From DATLGB01 sp038258425 (GTDB lineage Bacteria; Actinomycetota; Thermoleophilia; Solirubrobacterales; Solirubrobacteraceae), in NCBI GenBank assembly GCA_038258425.1, contig JBBSPV010000029.1, positions 1-49,698 on the forward strand: a DNA stretch of 49,698 nt. Reading direction: 5' to 3'. The notes below the pieces were generated by a model. The model saw only the letters and a list, made by a program, of their open reading frames with translations. It had not been told where the DNA came from and did not search any database. A program made the translations under genes and the position numbers. This document shows, piece by piece, positions 39,054 through 47,541 of this stretch. The number at the start of each line of letters is the position of its first letter. The stretch's first letter is position 1.

Positions 39054-40412
39054 TCACACGTCCCGGCCGCGGGCGCGCCGGGCCGCCTCCAGGCGCTTCG
39101 CCATCTCCGGCTCCGTGTCGTCGGGGGCGTAGAAGCGCAGGGTCTCGAGGCCCTCGGGCAGGTGCTCCTGGTCGTTGACGTGGCCGGGATGGTGGTGCGG
39201 GAAGTCGTAGCCGACGCCGCGCCCGAGCGCCTTCGCCGCGGGGTAGGCGGCGCTGCGCATCGCCGACGGCGGGTCGGCGGCGCCGTGCTCGCGGACGTGC
39301 TCGCGCGCCGCGCGCAGCGCCCGCCCGGCCGAGGCCGCCTTGGGCGCCAGCGCGAGGTACGTCGCGGCCTGGGCCAGGGCGTAGTGGGCCTCGGGCAAGC
39401 CGACGTGATCGACGGCCTGGGCGGCGGCGATCGCGACCTGCAGCGCCTGCGGGTCGGCGTTGCCCACGTCCTCGGAGGCGAGGATGATCATCCGCCGGGC
39501 GATGAAGCGCGCGTCCTCGCCACCCTCGAGCATGATCGCGAGGTAGTACAGCGACGCGTCGGGATCCGAGCCGCGCGTGGATTTGATCCACGCCGAGATG
39601 TAGTCGTAGTGCTTGTCTCCGGCGCGGTCGTAGAGCACGGCCTTGCGCTGCAGGGCGTCCTCGGCATCGGCGACCGTCGCCGCCGGGCGGCCGTCGCGGC
39701 CGGCGGTCTCACACGCGAGCTCCAGGGCGTTGAGCGCCGTCCGCGCGTCGCCGCCGGCGCGGTCGGCGAGGAAGGCGACGACGCCGTCCTCGGCCGTGCA
39801 GCCCAGCTGGCCGAGCGCCCGCTCGAGCAGCCGCTCGAGGTCGGCGGCGTCCAGCGCCCGCAGCTCGTAGACGCGGGTGCGCGAGATGAGGGCGGAGTTG
39901 ACCTCGAAGTACGGGTTCTCCGTCGTGGCGCCGATGAGCAGCACCGTGCCGTCCTCGACGGCCGGCAGCAGGGCGTCCTGCTGGGCCTTGTTGAAGCGGT
40001 GGATCTCGTCGAGGAAGAAGACCGTCCCGCGGCCCGCGCGGCGGCGCTCCGCCGCGCGCGCCATGATCTCGCGGACCTCGGCGCGACCGGCCTGGACGGC
40101 GGAGAGCTCCTCGAACGCGTACGGTGGCTCTGCCCACTCGAGGCCGCCTTCGGCGGCGGTCTCCCGCCCGTGCGTGGCCACGAGCCGGGCGATCGTCGTC
40201 TTGCCCGTACCGGGCGGCCCGAAGAGGATCATGGAGTGCGGCGCGCCCTGCTCGATCGCCGTGCGCAGCGCCGTCCCCTCCCTCAGCAGGTGCTCCTGGC
40301 CGACGACCTCGTCGAGCGTCGTCGGGCGCATGCGCGCCGCCAGCGGCGCGTCGGCCGCGGGTGGCGCCGTCCCGGCGTCCTCGGGCTCCGGCGTGTTGAA
40401 GAGCTGGTCCAT
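39054..40412 (-). CDS. rarA: Replication-associated recombination protein A (MgsA/RarA AAA ATPase)
   Basis: A 452-residue clamp-loader-like ATPase that acts at stalled replication forks. The N-terminal M-R-P-T-T-L-D-E-V-V-G-Q-E-H-L segment is the family opening. Walker A is G-P-P-G-T-G-K-T near 59-66, Walker B is F-F-L-D-E-I-H-R-F near 113-121, and sensor 1 is I-G-A-T-T-E-N-P-Y-F-E. The C-terminal MgsA domain has A-S-E-D-V-G-N-A-D-P and G-Y-D-F-P-H-H-H-P-G-H. ATG 40412 is chosen because upstream in-frame codons run into the divergent M20 gene. The start is 22 bp from that gene, and the two -10 candidates overlap. Confidence 0.95.
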   Translation of the reverse strand: MDQLFNTPEPEDAGTAPPAADAPLAARMRPTTLDEVVGQEHLLREGTALRTAIEQGAPHSMILFGPPGTGKTTIARLVATHGRETAAEGGLEWAEPPYAFEELSAVQAGRAEVREIMARAAERRRAGRGTVFFLDEIHRFNKAQQDALLPAVEDGTVLLIGATTENPYFEVNSALISRTRVYELRALDAADLERLLERALGQLGCTAEDGVVAFLADRAGGDARTALNALELACETAGRDGRPAATVADAEDALQRKAVLYDRAGDKHYDYISAWIKSTRGSDPDASLYYLAIMLEGGEDARFIARRMIILASEDVGNADPQALQVAIAAAQAVDHVGLPEAHYALAQAATYLALAPKAASAGRALRAAREHVREHGAADPPSAMRSAAYPAAKALGRGVGYDFPHHHPGHVNDQEHLPEGLETLRFYAPDDTEPEMAKRLEAARRARGRDV

Positions 40413-40421
40413 GCCGTGACG

Positions 40422-40429
40422 TAGTCTGA
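40422..40429. promoter_or_regulatory. Overlapping divergent -10 hexamers of rarA and the M20 peptidase gene
   Basis: On the plus strand TAGTCT (40422-40427) ends 7 nt before GTG 40435. On the minus strand CAGACT (40429..40424) ends 11 nt before the rarA ATG. Both genes would be leaderless or nearly so and could not be transcribed from this site at the same time. Confidence 0.5.
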
Positions 40430-40434
40430 CGGGC

Positions 40435-41742
40435 GTGGACCTCGAGCAGGAGACCGCCGACGTCCTGTCGCGGCTCATCCGCTTCAACACGGTCAATCCG
40501 CCCGGGGCCGAGCGCGAGGCGATGGAGTGGCTGCGGGGCTACCTCGAGGACGCGGGCCTGACCTGCGAGCTCGCCGGCGCCGAGCCCGAGCGCCCGAACC
40601 TCGTGGCGACCCTCGACGGCGACGACCCGGACGGCGGCCCGACGCTCGGCTACCTCGGCCACGTCGACACCGTGCTCGCCGACCCCGGCGGCTGGCGCCA
40701 CGACCCCTGGGGCGGCGAGGTCCACGACGGCTTCCTGTGGGGCCGCGGCGCGATCGACATGAAGTCCCAGGTCGCGGCGGAGTGCGTGGCGGCGGCGCAG
40801 CTGGCCCGCGATGGCTGGCGGCCGCCTCGCGGGCGCCTGAAGGTCTTCGCGGTGGTCGACGAGGAGGCCGGCGGCGCCCTGGGCGCCCAGTGGCTCACCC
40901 AGCAGCGGCCGGACCTCGCCGAGGCCGACCTCGTGCTCAACGAGGGGGGCGGCATGGTCATGCCCTACGGCGACCGCCGCCTGTACGGGGTCTGCTGTGC
41001 GGAGAAGGGCACGTTCCGGCTGACCATCACCGCCCGCGGGGTGGCGGGGCACGCCTCGACGCCGGCCCTCACCGACAACGCGCTGTTCAAGCTCCTGCCG
41101 GCCCTGCGGCGGCTCGCCGAGGCCGACGTCGGCTTCGACGTCACGGAGGAGGTCGCCGAACTCGTGCGCGGCCTCGGGGAGGATCCGGCCGACCCGGCCG
41201 CCGCCGTGGCGGCCATCGCCGCGGTCGAGCCCCGCCTGGCCGGCCTCGTGCGCGCGAACCTCGGCGTGACGCTCGCACCGACGATGATCGAGGCCTCGGC
41301 GAAGATCAACGTCGTCCCGGCCCGCGCGGAGCTGCGCGTCGACGGTCGCGCCCCCGCCGGGCTCGGGGCCGAGACCGTCACCCGGCGCCTCGAGGAGGTC
41401 CTCGGCGACACGGCGGCCGATGTCGAGGTGGACTGGCTCGAGCAGGTCGTCGGCAACCGCTCGCCGACCGACACGCCGCTGATGGCGGCGATCGCGGACT
41501 GGATCGGCGAGGCCGATCCCGGGGCCACGATCGTCCCGACCGTGCTGCCGGCCTTCACCGACTCGCGCTGGTGGCGCACGGCCTTTCCGGACTGCGTCGC
41601 CTACGGGTTCTTCCCCCAGCGCCATCAGCCCCTCTACGAGGGGTGGGCGATGATGCACGCCGACGACGAGCGCATCGACGTGCGCGACCTCGGCTTCGCC
41701 GCCGACTTCTTCACCGACCTGCCGAGGAGGCTGCTGGCATGA
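40435..41742 (+). CDS. M20-family metallopeptidase (ArgE/DapE/CPG2 type)
   Basis: A cytosolic di-zinc amidohydrolase, 435 residues. Metal ligands are recognisable: His in L-G-H-V-D-T near 76, the bridging Asp in R-G-A-I-D-M-K near 107, the catalytic and ligand Glu pair in D-E-E-A-G-G near 143-144, and a late His in F-P-Q-R-H-Q-P near 405. The dimerisation (lid) domain spans about 190-310. Members cleave N-acyl amino acids, succinyl-diaminopimelate or dipeptides; the substrate is not determined. The start is GTG with TAGTCT 7 nt upstream. Its stop overlaps the DUF1385 gene start (ATGA), with GAGGAGG in the coding end as a ribosome-binding site. Confidence 0.92.
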   Translation: MDLEQETADVLSRLIRFNTVNPPGAEREAMEWLRGYLEDAGLTCELAGAEPERPNLVATLDGDDPDGGPTLGYLGHVDTVLADPGGWRHDPWGGEVHDGFLWGRGAIDMKSQVAAECVAAAQLARDGWRPPRGRLKVFAVVDEEAGGALGAQWLTQQRPDLAEADLVLNEGGGMVMPYGDRRLYGVCCAEKGTFRLTITARGVAGHASTPALTDNALFKLLPALRRLAEADVGFDVTEEVAELVRGLGEDPADPAAAVAAIAAVEPRLAGLVRANLGVTLAPTMIEASAKINVVPARAELRVDGRAPAGLGAETVTRRLEEVLGDTAADVEVDWLEQVVGNRSPTDTPLMAAIADWIGEADPGATIVPTVLPAFTDSRWWRTAFPDCVAYGFFPQRHQPLYEGWAMMHADDERIDVRDLGFAADFFTDLPRRLLA

Positions 41743-42581
41743 GCCAGGACCCAGGGAATCGCGACCGCACCCCGGAGGGCCGCCTGCGGCTGGGCGGCAT
41801 GGCCCTCGGCAACGGGCTGCTCGTGCACGGGCCGACGCACTGGGCCGCCGCCGTGCGCACGCGCGAGGGCCGGATCGTCGCGGCCTCCGGGCCCAAGCCG
41901 CGCCTGCGCGCCGCCGACGGCGTGCCGGGCGTGCGCGGCGTCGTCCGGCTCGCGGAGGCGATGGCGGTCATCCCGCTCGTCAAGCGGGGCCTGCCCGAGG
42001 CCCGGCTGCCGTTCCAGAACGCGGCCACGGCGGCGACGACGCTCGGCGCCCTGGTGGCCGGCACCGCGCTCAAGCGGCGCGCGCCCGGCGCGGGCGGGGA
42101 GGCGGCCGCCGCGCTGGTGGGCCTCGCCCCGGCGCTCATGACGCTGCGCGCCGGGGAGGTCGCCCAGTACCACGGGGTCGAGCACAAGTCCATCGCCGCG
42201 TACGAGCAGGGCACGAACGACGCGGGAGACGCGGAGAAGGAGCACGAGCGCTGCGGCTCGCACCTCGTGGCGCCGATGATGGCCGCCAACCTCGCCGGCA
42301 CGCTGCTGCTGCGCCGGGCGCTGGACCGCCCCAACCCATTCGCCAACGCCGGGGTGGCGCTCGGTTCCACGGCGCTGGCCGTCGAGGTCTTCGCCTGGTG
42401 CGAGCGCCACGGCGCCTCCGTCGCGGCGCGGGCGATCCGCTCGCCCGGGTTCGCCATCCAGCGCGCGATCGGCACGCGTGAGCCCGACGCGGCGCAGCTC
42501 GAGGTCGGCCACGCCGCCCTCGCGGAGATCCTCCGGGTCGAGGGCGCCGGCGCCGACCCCCAACCTTCGTCCAGCGCCTAG
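41739..42581 (+). CDS. DUF1385 membrane protein
   Basis: A 280-residue protein. The N-terminal G-M-A-L-G-N-G-L-L-V-H-G-P-T-H-W-A-A-A-V-R segment matches the DUF1385 opening (usually GGQAVxxGVMMRGP). Two or three hydrophobic helices follow, then Y-H-G-V-E-H-K-S-I-A-A-Y-E, the hallmark H-x-x-E-H-K of the family, which may be a metal site. H-x-R-C-G-S appears as H-E-R-C-G-S-H. Function of DUF1385 is unknown; in Actinobacteria it is often near rpmE, prfA or thermoprotective genes. A strong GAGGAGG ribosome-binding site precedes the ATG, so translation is coupled to the M20 gene. Confidence 0.85.
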   Translation: MSQDPGNRDRTPEGRLRLGGMALGNGLLVHGPTHWAAAVRTREGRIVAASGPKPRLRAADGVPGVRGVVRLAEAMAVIPLVKRGLPEARLPFQNAATAATTLGALVAGTALKRRAPGAGGEAAAALVGLAPALMTLRAGEVAQYHGVEHKSIAAYEQGTNDAGDAEKEHERCGSHLVAPMMAANLAGTLLLRRALDRPNPFANAGVALGSTALAVEVFAWCERHGASVAARAIRSPGFAIQRAIGTREPDAAQLEVGHAALAEILRVEGAGADPQPSSSA

Positions 42582-42618
42582 CGCGCGAGCCGCCCGTCTC
42601 GGGTATCAAGGGACGGGC

Positions 42619-44127
42619 ATGACCTCGCACTGGTACGACTGGGACCGCCTCGACGACCTGATCATCACGTGGGCGCCGATCCTCTTCATGGGGCTGCTCG
42701 TCTACTTCCTGTGGCGGACGCTGAAGCTCATGCCGCGGACGAAGCCCCAGGAGATCAGGCCCGACTCCCGCCAGGCGCTCGGCTGGGACGAGGTCGCCGG
42801 GGCCGACGAGGCCAAGGCCGAGCTCCAGGAGGTCGTCGAGTTCCTGCGGGACCCGAAGCGCTTCGCCGCCCTCGGCGCGACCGTGCCGCGCGGGATCATG
42901 CTCCACGGGCCGCCGGGCACGGGCAAGACGCTGCTCGCAAAGGCCGTCGCCACGGAGGCGAAGGCGCAGTTCTACTCCCAGTCGGCCGCGTCGTTCGTCG
43001 AGATGTTCGCGGGCCTCGGCGCCGCCCGGATCCGGCGGCTGTTCGCCGAGGCCCGCAAGGCGGCGCCGGCCATCGTGTTCATCGACGAGATCGACGCCGT
43101 CGGCGGCGCGCGCGGCTCGGACAACAACTCCGAGCGCGAGCAGACCCTCAACCAGCTGCTGGTGGAGATGGACGGGATGGGCTCGGCGGCCGACGTCGTC
43201 GTCATCGCGGCGTCCAACCTCCTCGAGAAGCTCGACGGCGCGCTCCTGCGGCCGGGGCGCTTCGACCGCCAGATCTTCGTCTCGCCGCCCGACGTCGGTG
43301 GCCGCGAGGCGGTGCTCGGCGTCCACACCCGCAACAAGCCGCTCGGCCCGGACGTCGACCTGGGCATCCTCGCGCAGCAGACCTCGGGGCTCACGGGCGC
43401 CGACCTGGCCAACGTCTGCAACGAGGCCGCGATCTTCGCCGCCCGCGCGCACCGGCCCGCGCTCATCCAGGCCGACTTCGACGCGGCCCTGGAGCGCGTC
43501 GTGGCCGGCATGCAGTCGCACCGCACGCTCAACGACCACGAGCGCCGCGTCGTCGCCTTCCACGAGGCCGGCCACGCCCTGTGCGCCGAGCTGTTGCCGG
43601 GCGTCAACAAGGTCCACAAGATCTCCATCGTCCCGCGCGGGCGGGCGCTCGGCTACACGCTGAACCTGCCGGAGGAGGACCGCTACCTCAAGACGCGTGA
43701 GGAGCTCGTCAACCACATGGTCGTGCTCCTCGGCGGCCGGGCGGCGGAGGAGACGACCTTCGGCGCGGTGACCACGGGCGCGGCGGACGATCTCAATCGG
43801 GTGGCCGAGGTGTCGCGCTCGATGATCCACGACTACGCCATGGGGACGTCGCTGTCCTCGCTGCGCGTCGCCGCTGAGGGCGGCGCGGTGTCGGACCGCA
43901 CGCGCCAGGTCCGCGACGAGGAGCAGCAGCACGTCGCCGACGAGGCGATGCGCATGGCCCTGCGCATCGTGCGCGATCACCGCGCGGAGCTCGAGGCGCT
44001 CGCCTTCGCCCTGCTGCGCAACGAGGTGCTCGAGCGCCGCGACATCGATCGCATCCTCGCCCGCCTGGACCGGCCGGGCCGGCCGGAGGGCGGCGCGCTG
44101 CGGGTGGCGGCCGCCGACGGGTACTAG
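42619..44127 (+). CDS. FtsH-like membrane AAA metalloprotease, short N-terminal form
   Basis: A 502-residue ATP-dependent protease. Only one membrane helix is seen (about 18-35), and the periplasmic domain of typical FtsH (about 600-650 residues, two helices) is absent. The AAA module has Walker A G-P-P-G-T-G-K-T near 97-104, Walker B F-I-D-E-I-D near 154-159, the second region of homology, and the pore-loop F-V-E-M-F-A-G. The M41 protease domain has H-E-A-G-H at 315-319 and the third zinc ligand Asp391 in T-G-A-A-D-D. ATG 42619 has AAGGGA upstream. Its stop lies in the palindromic CTAG that is also the stop of the convergent gene. Probably a specialised paralogue, not the housekeeping FtsH. 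Confidence 0.92.
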   Translation: MTSHWYDWDRLDDLIITWAPILFMGLLVYFLWRTLKLMPRTKPQEIRPDSRQALGWDEVAGADEAKAELQEVVEFLRDPKRFAALGATVPRGIMLHGPPGTGKTLLAKAVATEAKAQFYSQSAASFVEMFAGLGAARIRRLFAEARKAAPAIVFIDEIDAVGGARGSDNNSEREQTLNQLLVEMDGMGSAADVVVIAASNLLEKLDGALLRPGRFDRQIFVSPPDVGGREAVLGVHTRNKPLGPDVDLGILAQQTSGLTGADLANVCNEAAIFAARAHRPALIQADFDAALERVVAGMQSHRTLNDHERRVVAFHEAGHALCAELLPGVNKVHKISIVPRGRALGYTLNLPEEDRYLKTREELVNHMVVLLGGRAAEETTFGAVTTGAADDLNRVAEVSRSMIHDYAMGTSLSSLRVAAEGGAVSDRTRQVRDEEQQHVADEAMRMALRIVRDHRAELEALAFALLRNEVLERRDIDRILARLDRPGRPEGGALRVAAADGY

Positions 44128-44978
44128 CCGGCCGTCTCGGGCACGACGACCTCGAACGCGGCCTCGCGGGCGCGGAAGGCGACCCGGCCGGGCCCTTCGA
44201 GGACCTCGCCGTCGACGTTGAACGGTGTGCCCGGCACCACGAGCACCTCGAGCTCGTCGCCGCGCACGTGCACGACGTCGTCGCGGTCGGCCAGGGTTCC
44301 TCGCCGCATGCCGACCCCCCAGCGCGCCAGGGCGACGCGCTGGCCGGCGGGGAGCACGAGCAGGTCCAGGCGTCCGTCGCCGGGATCGGCGACGGCGATC
44401 CGCGCTCCGCCGCCGAAGGCGCCGGTGACGGCGATGGTCATCTGCCACGCCCGGCCCGCGAACACCTCGCGGCCGTCGGCGAGCACGCGGCAGCCGATCG
44501 GATGGTCCAGCACGCCGGCGGCGAGGCCGCCGACGCCGTAGGCGACCGGGCCGAGGTACCGCTTCAGCGGCGCCGCACGCCGGCCGGCGGCGGCGGCGAG
44601 CCCGGCGCCGGCGACGTTCACGAACGGCCGGTCCCCGGCGTAGGCGAGCTCCATCGGCCGCAGCCGGGAGCCGGTGGCGGCGAGCTCGGCCGCCTCCCGC
44701 TGCCGCGCCGGAAGCCCGAGGGCGCCGGCGAAGTCGTTCGCGGTGCCCACCGGGATCACCGCCAGCGGGATCCCGAGCCGGCCCGCGACCTCGGCGGCGG
44801 CGGCGACCATGCCGTCGCCGGAGGCCACCACGAGGCGCTCGGCGCCCTCGCCGGACACGTCGCCCGGGGCGGCGACGAGCTCGACGATCTCGGCGCCGGC
44901 CTTCCCCAGCTGCCGGGCGGTGCCCTCGCCGTCCGCCCCGCCACCGGAGCCGGGGCTGCAGATGAGGGAGACGTTCAT
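44124..44978 (-). CDS. Diacylglycerol/lipid kinase-like protein (DAGK catalytic fold)
   Basis: A 284-residue protein of the diacylglycerol/sphingosine/YegS kinase fold. The conserved I-P-V-G-T-A-N-D-F-A segment near 86-95 is intact, as is F-V-N-V-A-G-A-G-L and the late P-F-N-V-D-G-E. The usual nucleotide motif GGDGT reads S-G-D-G-M (about 63-67), so phosphate binding or catalysis could be altered. The start M-N-V-S-L-I-C-S-P-G-S-G-G matches the NPxSG opening. The stop shares CTAG with the convergent FtsH-like gene. Its lipid substrate is unknown. Confidence 0.8.
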   Translation of the reverse strand: MNVSLICSPGSGGGADGEGTARQLGKAGAEIVELVAAPGDVSGEGAERLVVASGDGMVAAAAEVAGRLGIPLAVIPVGTANDFAGALGLPARQREAAELAATGSRLRPMELAYAGDRPFVNVAGAGLAAAAGRRAAPLKRYLGPVAYGVGGLAAGVLDHPIGCRVLADGREVFAGRAWQMTIAVTGAFGGGARIAVADPGDGRLDLLVLPAGQRVALARWGVGMRRGTLADRDDVVHVRGDELEVLVVPGTPFNVDGEVLEGPGRVAFRAREAAFEVVVPETAG

Positions 44979-45075
44979 GATCGGAGTGACGTCGACCGAA
45001 GGCCGCCGGGATGAGCCATCGGGCGATTCTGCCCTACCGGTGCGCGACCGGTGACCGGAGGGCGAAACCCATAGG

Positions 45076-45498
45076 ATGCGAAGCCCCGTGTTCGGCCGCA
45101 TCGACCACATCGGCGTCGCCGTCGAGGACCTGGACGCCGCTGTCGCCCTGCACGAGTCCGTGTACGGGATGGCGCTCGTCCACCAGGAGACGGTGGAGGA
45201 GCAGGGCGTCGAGGCCGTCCTGCTCGACGTGGGCGAGAACCACGTCGAGCTCCTCCGGCCGCTCGCCGCCGACACCCCGGTCGGGCGCTTCCTCGCCCGC
45301 CGGGGCCCGGGCCTGCACCACGTCGCCTACCAGGTCGCCGACATCGACGAGACGCTGAGCGCCCTCCGCGACGAGGGCGTGCGGCTCGTCGACGAGGCCC
45401 CGCGCACGGGCATCCGCGCCTCGCGCGTCGCCTTCCTGCACCCGGCCGCCTCGGGCGGGGTGCTCACCGAGATCGTCCAGCCCGCAAAGGACCACTGA
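45076..45498 (+). CDS. mce: Methylmalonyl-CoA epimerase
   Basis: It interconverts (2R)- and (2S)-methylmalonyl-CoA, linking propionyl-CoA metabolism and the mutase. The 140-residue VOC-fold protein has the metal ligands His in I-D-H-I-G-V-A-V near 11, Glu in N-H-V-E-L-L near 58, His in G-L-H-H-V-A-Y near 82 and Glu in L-T-E-I-V near 133. The S-R-V-A-F-L-H-P segment is characteristic of the epimerase and separates it from glyoxalases. The next gene follows after 1 bp. No mutase gene is in the window. Confidence 0.9.
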   Translation: MRSPVFGRIDHIGVAVEDLDAAVALHESVYGMALVHQETVEEQGVEAVLLDVGENHVELLRPLAADTPVGRFLARRGPGLHHVAYQVADIDETLSALRDEGVRLVDEAPRTGIRASRVAFLHPAASGGVLTEIVQPAKDH

Positions 45499-45499
45499 C

Positions 45500-45724
45500 A
45501 TGGCCGATGATGACAAGCCCCGCCGGGTCGCCCTCGGCTTCCACGCCGGTGGCGCCCTGACCCTGCGCCTGCCGCCCGCCGGCCTGTCCGGGCTGCAACA
45601 GGCGCTGACGAACGGCGAGACGGGCTTCCAGGAGGTCCAGTCCGAGGACGGCGCCGTGCTCGTCAACCTCGGACAGGTCATCTACGTGCGCGTGGAGTCG
45701 ACCGAGTCGCGCATCGGCTTCTAG
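45500..45724 (+). CDS. Small DUF3107-like protein
   Basis: A 74-residue protein. The ending Q-V-I-Y-V-R-V-E-S-T-E-S-R-I-G-F and a preceding helix-strand arrangement resemble DUF3107 proteins of Actinobacteria, which end with Y-V-E-I-x-x-x-x-x-R-x-V-G-F. No catalytic residues are evident. The ATG follows the epimerase stop by 1 bp, and its stop shares a base with the next GTG (TAGTG), so the genes are co-translated. It may have a small structural or regulatory role. Confidence 0.6.
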   Translation: MADDDKPRRVALGFHAGGALTLRLPPAGLSGLQQALTNGETGFQEVQSEDGAVLVNLGQVIYVRVESTESRIGF

Positions 45725-46296
45725 TGGCGGACGCCGCGCGGCCGGCCGCCGAGCCGCTGGATCCGAAGGTCCCGCTCGAGCAGGCCCGCCGCTGGGGCGG
45801 CCTGCGCACGTGGCTGAACGCCACCGACCTCGCGCTGTATCGCCTCGTGCGCTCCCGGGCGCGGGACGACGAGGCGATGGGGCCCGTGCGGGCCTTCTCG
45901 AAGGCCGGTGAGCACGGCGCCGCGTGGCTCGCGCTCGGCGGCCTCGGCGCCGCGCTGGACCGTCGCCGCCGGGGGGAGTGGCTCGGCGCCGCGGCGACCG
46001 TCGGCGTGGCCTACCTCACCTCGACGTCGATCAAGGTCGCGATCGGCCGCCGACGGCCCGCCGTCGAGGACCTGCCGGCGCTCATGCGCACGCCGACCGG
46101 GCTCTCGTTCCCGTCGTCGCACTCGACCTCGTCCTTCGCGGCCGCCCGGGCCTACGGCGGGCTGCTGCCGACGCCGCTGCTCTACGGCGTGGCCCTGCCG
46201 ATGGCCCTGAGCCGCCTGCTGCTCGGCGTCCACTTCCCGTCCGACGTCCTCGCGGGCGCGGCGCTCGGCACGGCCATGGGGCACCTGGCGCGATGA
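45724..46296 (+). CDS. PAP2-family membrane phosphatase
   Basis: A 190-residue protein with several hydrophobic helices. The three PAP2 motifs are present: K-V-A-I-G-R-R-R-P near 101-109 (KxxxxxxRP), P-S-S-H-S near 125-129 (PSGH-type), and S-R-L-L-L-G-V-H-F-P-S-D near 159-170 (SRxxxxxHxxxD). It probably dephosphorylates a lipid phosphate such as undecaprenyl pyrophosphate or phosphatidic acid. The GTG start overlaps the upstream stop by one base, and its stop overlaps the ychF start (ATGA). Confidence 0.92.
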   Translation: MADAARPAAEPLDPKVPLEQARRWGGLRTWLNATDLALYRLVRSRARDDEAMGPVRAFSKAGEHGAAWLALGGLGAALDRRRRGEWLGAAATVGVAYLTSTSIKVAIGRRRPAVEDLPALMRTPTGLSFPSSHSTSSFAAARAYGGLLPTPLLYGVALPMALSRLLLGVHFPSDVLAGAALGTAMGHLAR

Positions 46297-47378
46297 AGGT
46301 CGGCATCGTCGGTCTCCCCAACGCCGGGAAGTCGTCGCTGTTCAACGCGCTCTCACGGGCGGGCGCCGAGGCGGCCAACTACCCGTTCACGACGATCGAG
46401 CCGAACGTCGCCGTCCTGGGCGTCCGCGACGCGCGCCTCGAGCGGGTCGCGGCGACCGTCGGAGCCTCGAGCGTCGTGCCCGACACGATCGAGGTCCACG
46501 ACATCGCGGGCCTCGTCCGCGGCGCGCACGAGGGAGAGGGGCTCGGCAACCAGTTCCTCGCCAACATCCGCGAGACGGACGCCATCCTCCACGTCGTCCG
46601 CGCGCACGACGACCCCAACGTCGTCCATCCCGAGGGCGACGTCGATCCCGCGCGCGACATGGACACGATCGAGACGGAGCTCATCTACGCCGACCTCGAG
46701 GCGGCCGAGCGGCGTCAGGAGCGCCTCGTGCGCCAGGCGCGGTCCGGGGACGCGGCCCTGCAGGCCGAGCTGGCCTGGGTGGAGGAGGTGGTCGAGGCGC
46801 TGCGGGCCGGCAAGCCCGCGCGCACCGTCCCGGTCCCCGCGGCCGCCCCGGCCGCGCTGCGCAACCTCACGCCGCTGACGGGCAAGCCGGTGCTCGTCGT
46901 CGCCAACGTCGGCGAGGACGCGCCACCGGAGGAGGTGCCCGCCGCCGTCGCCGAGCACGCGGTGGAGCAGGGCGCCGGCGCGGTGGCCGTCTCCTCCCGC
47001 CTGGAGGCGGAGCTCTCCGAGCTCGACGACGACGAGGCGGCGGCCATGCGCGCCGAGCTCGGGCTCGCCGGGTCCGGCCTCGACCGCGTGGTGCGCGGCG
47101 CCTTCGACCTGCTCGACCAGATCGCGTTCTTCACGGCGGGTGAGGATAAGCCGGCGCAGTCGTGGCACCTGCGCCGCGGACTCAGCGCGTGGCACGCCGC
47201 GGGCCAGATCCACTCCGACATCCAGCGCGGCTTCGTCCGGGCCGAAGTCATCGGCTGGGAGCGCCTCGTGGAGGCCGGCGGCTACGCCGGCGCGCGCGAC
47301 CGCGGCACGCTGCGGCTCGAGGGCCGCGACTACGCGATGACCGACGGCGACGTCATCACGGTGAAGTTCACGCCGTAG
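46293..47378 (+). CDS. ychF: Redox-regulated ribosome-associated ATPase YchF (OLA1 family)
   Basis: A 361-residue TRAFAC P-loop protein. The P-loop is G-L-P-N-A-G-K-S-S near 7-15, switch II is D-I-A-G-L-V near 71-76, and the base-specificity position is N-V-G-E near 206-209, typical of ATP rather than GTP preference. A coiled-coil insertion occupies about 130-180. The C-terminal TGS domain (about 275-361) ends with the family-typical G-D-V-I-x-V-x-F. It overlaps the PAP2 gene by 4 bp and is followed by a perfect hairpin terminator. Confidence 0.96.
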   Translation: MKVGIVGLPNAGKSSLFNALSRAGAEAANYPFTTIEPNVAVLGVRDARLERVAATVGASSVVPDTIEVHDIAGLVRGAHEGEGLGNQFLANIRETDAILHVVRAHDDPNVVHPEGDVDPARDMDTIETELIYADLEAAERRQERLVRQARSGDAALQAELAWVEEVVEALRAGKPARTVPVPAAAPAALRNLTPLTGKPVLVVANVGEDAPPEEVPAAVAEHAVEQGAGAVAVSSRLEAELSELDDDEAAAMRAELGLAGSGLDRVVRGAFDLLDQIAFFTAGEDKPAQSWHLRRGLSAWHAAGQIHSDIQRGFVRAEVIGWERLVEAGGYAGARDRGTLRLEGRDYAMTDGDVITVKFTP

Positions 47379-47410
47379 GCCTCGGTCGCCGCCCGGCCAC
47401 CTACGACCCG

Positions 47411-47438
47411 GCGTCGGGCGCCTAAACACGCCCGACGC
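47411..47438 (+). terminator. Hairpin after ychF
   Basis: Arms GCGTCGGGCG (47411-47420) and CGCCCGACGC (47429-47438) form a perfect 10-bp stem with the 8-nt loop CCTAAACA. There is no T-run. It lies 32 bp after the ychF stop. Confidence 0.75.
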
Positions 47439-47541
47439 GGACCTGAAGCCGCGGGCCGCGAACGCTGACCCATCGACCGATGCGGGTTCGTCGGCGTGGG
47501 TGCATGGTGCCGGGCGCACGTCAACAACACGGAGGTTCAAG

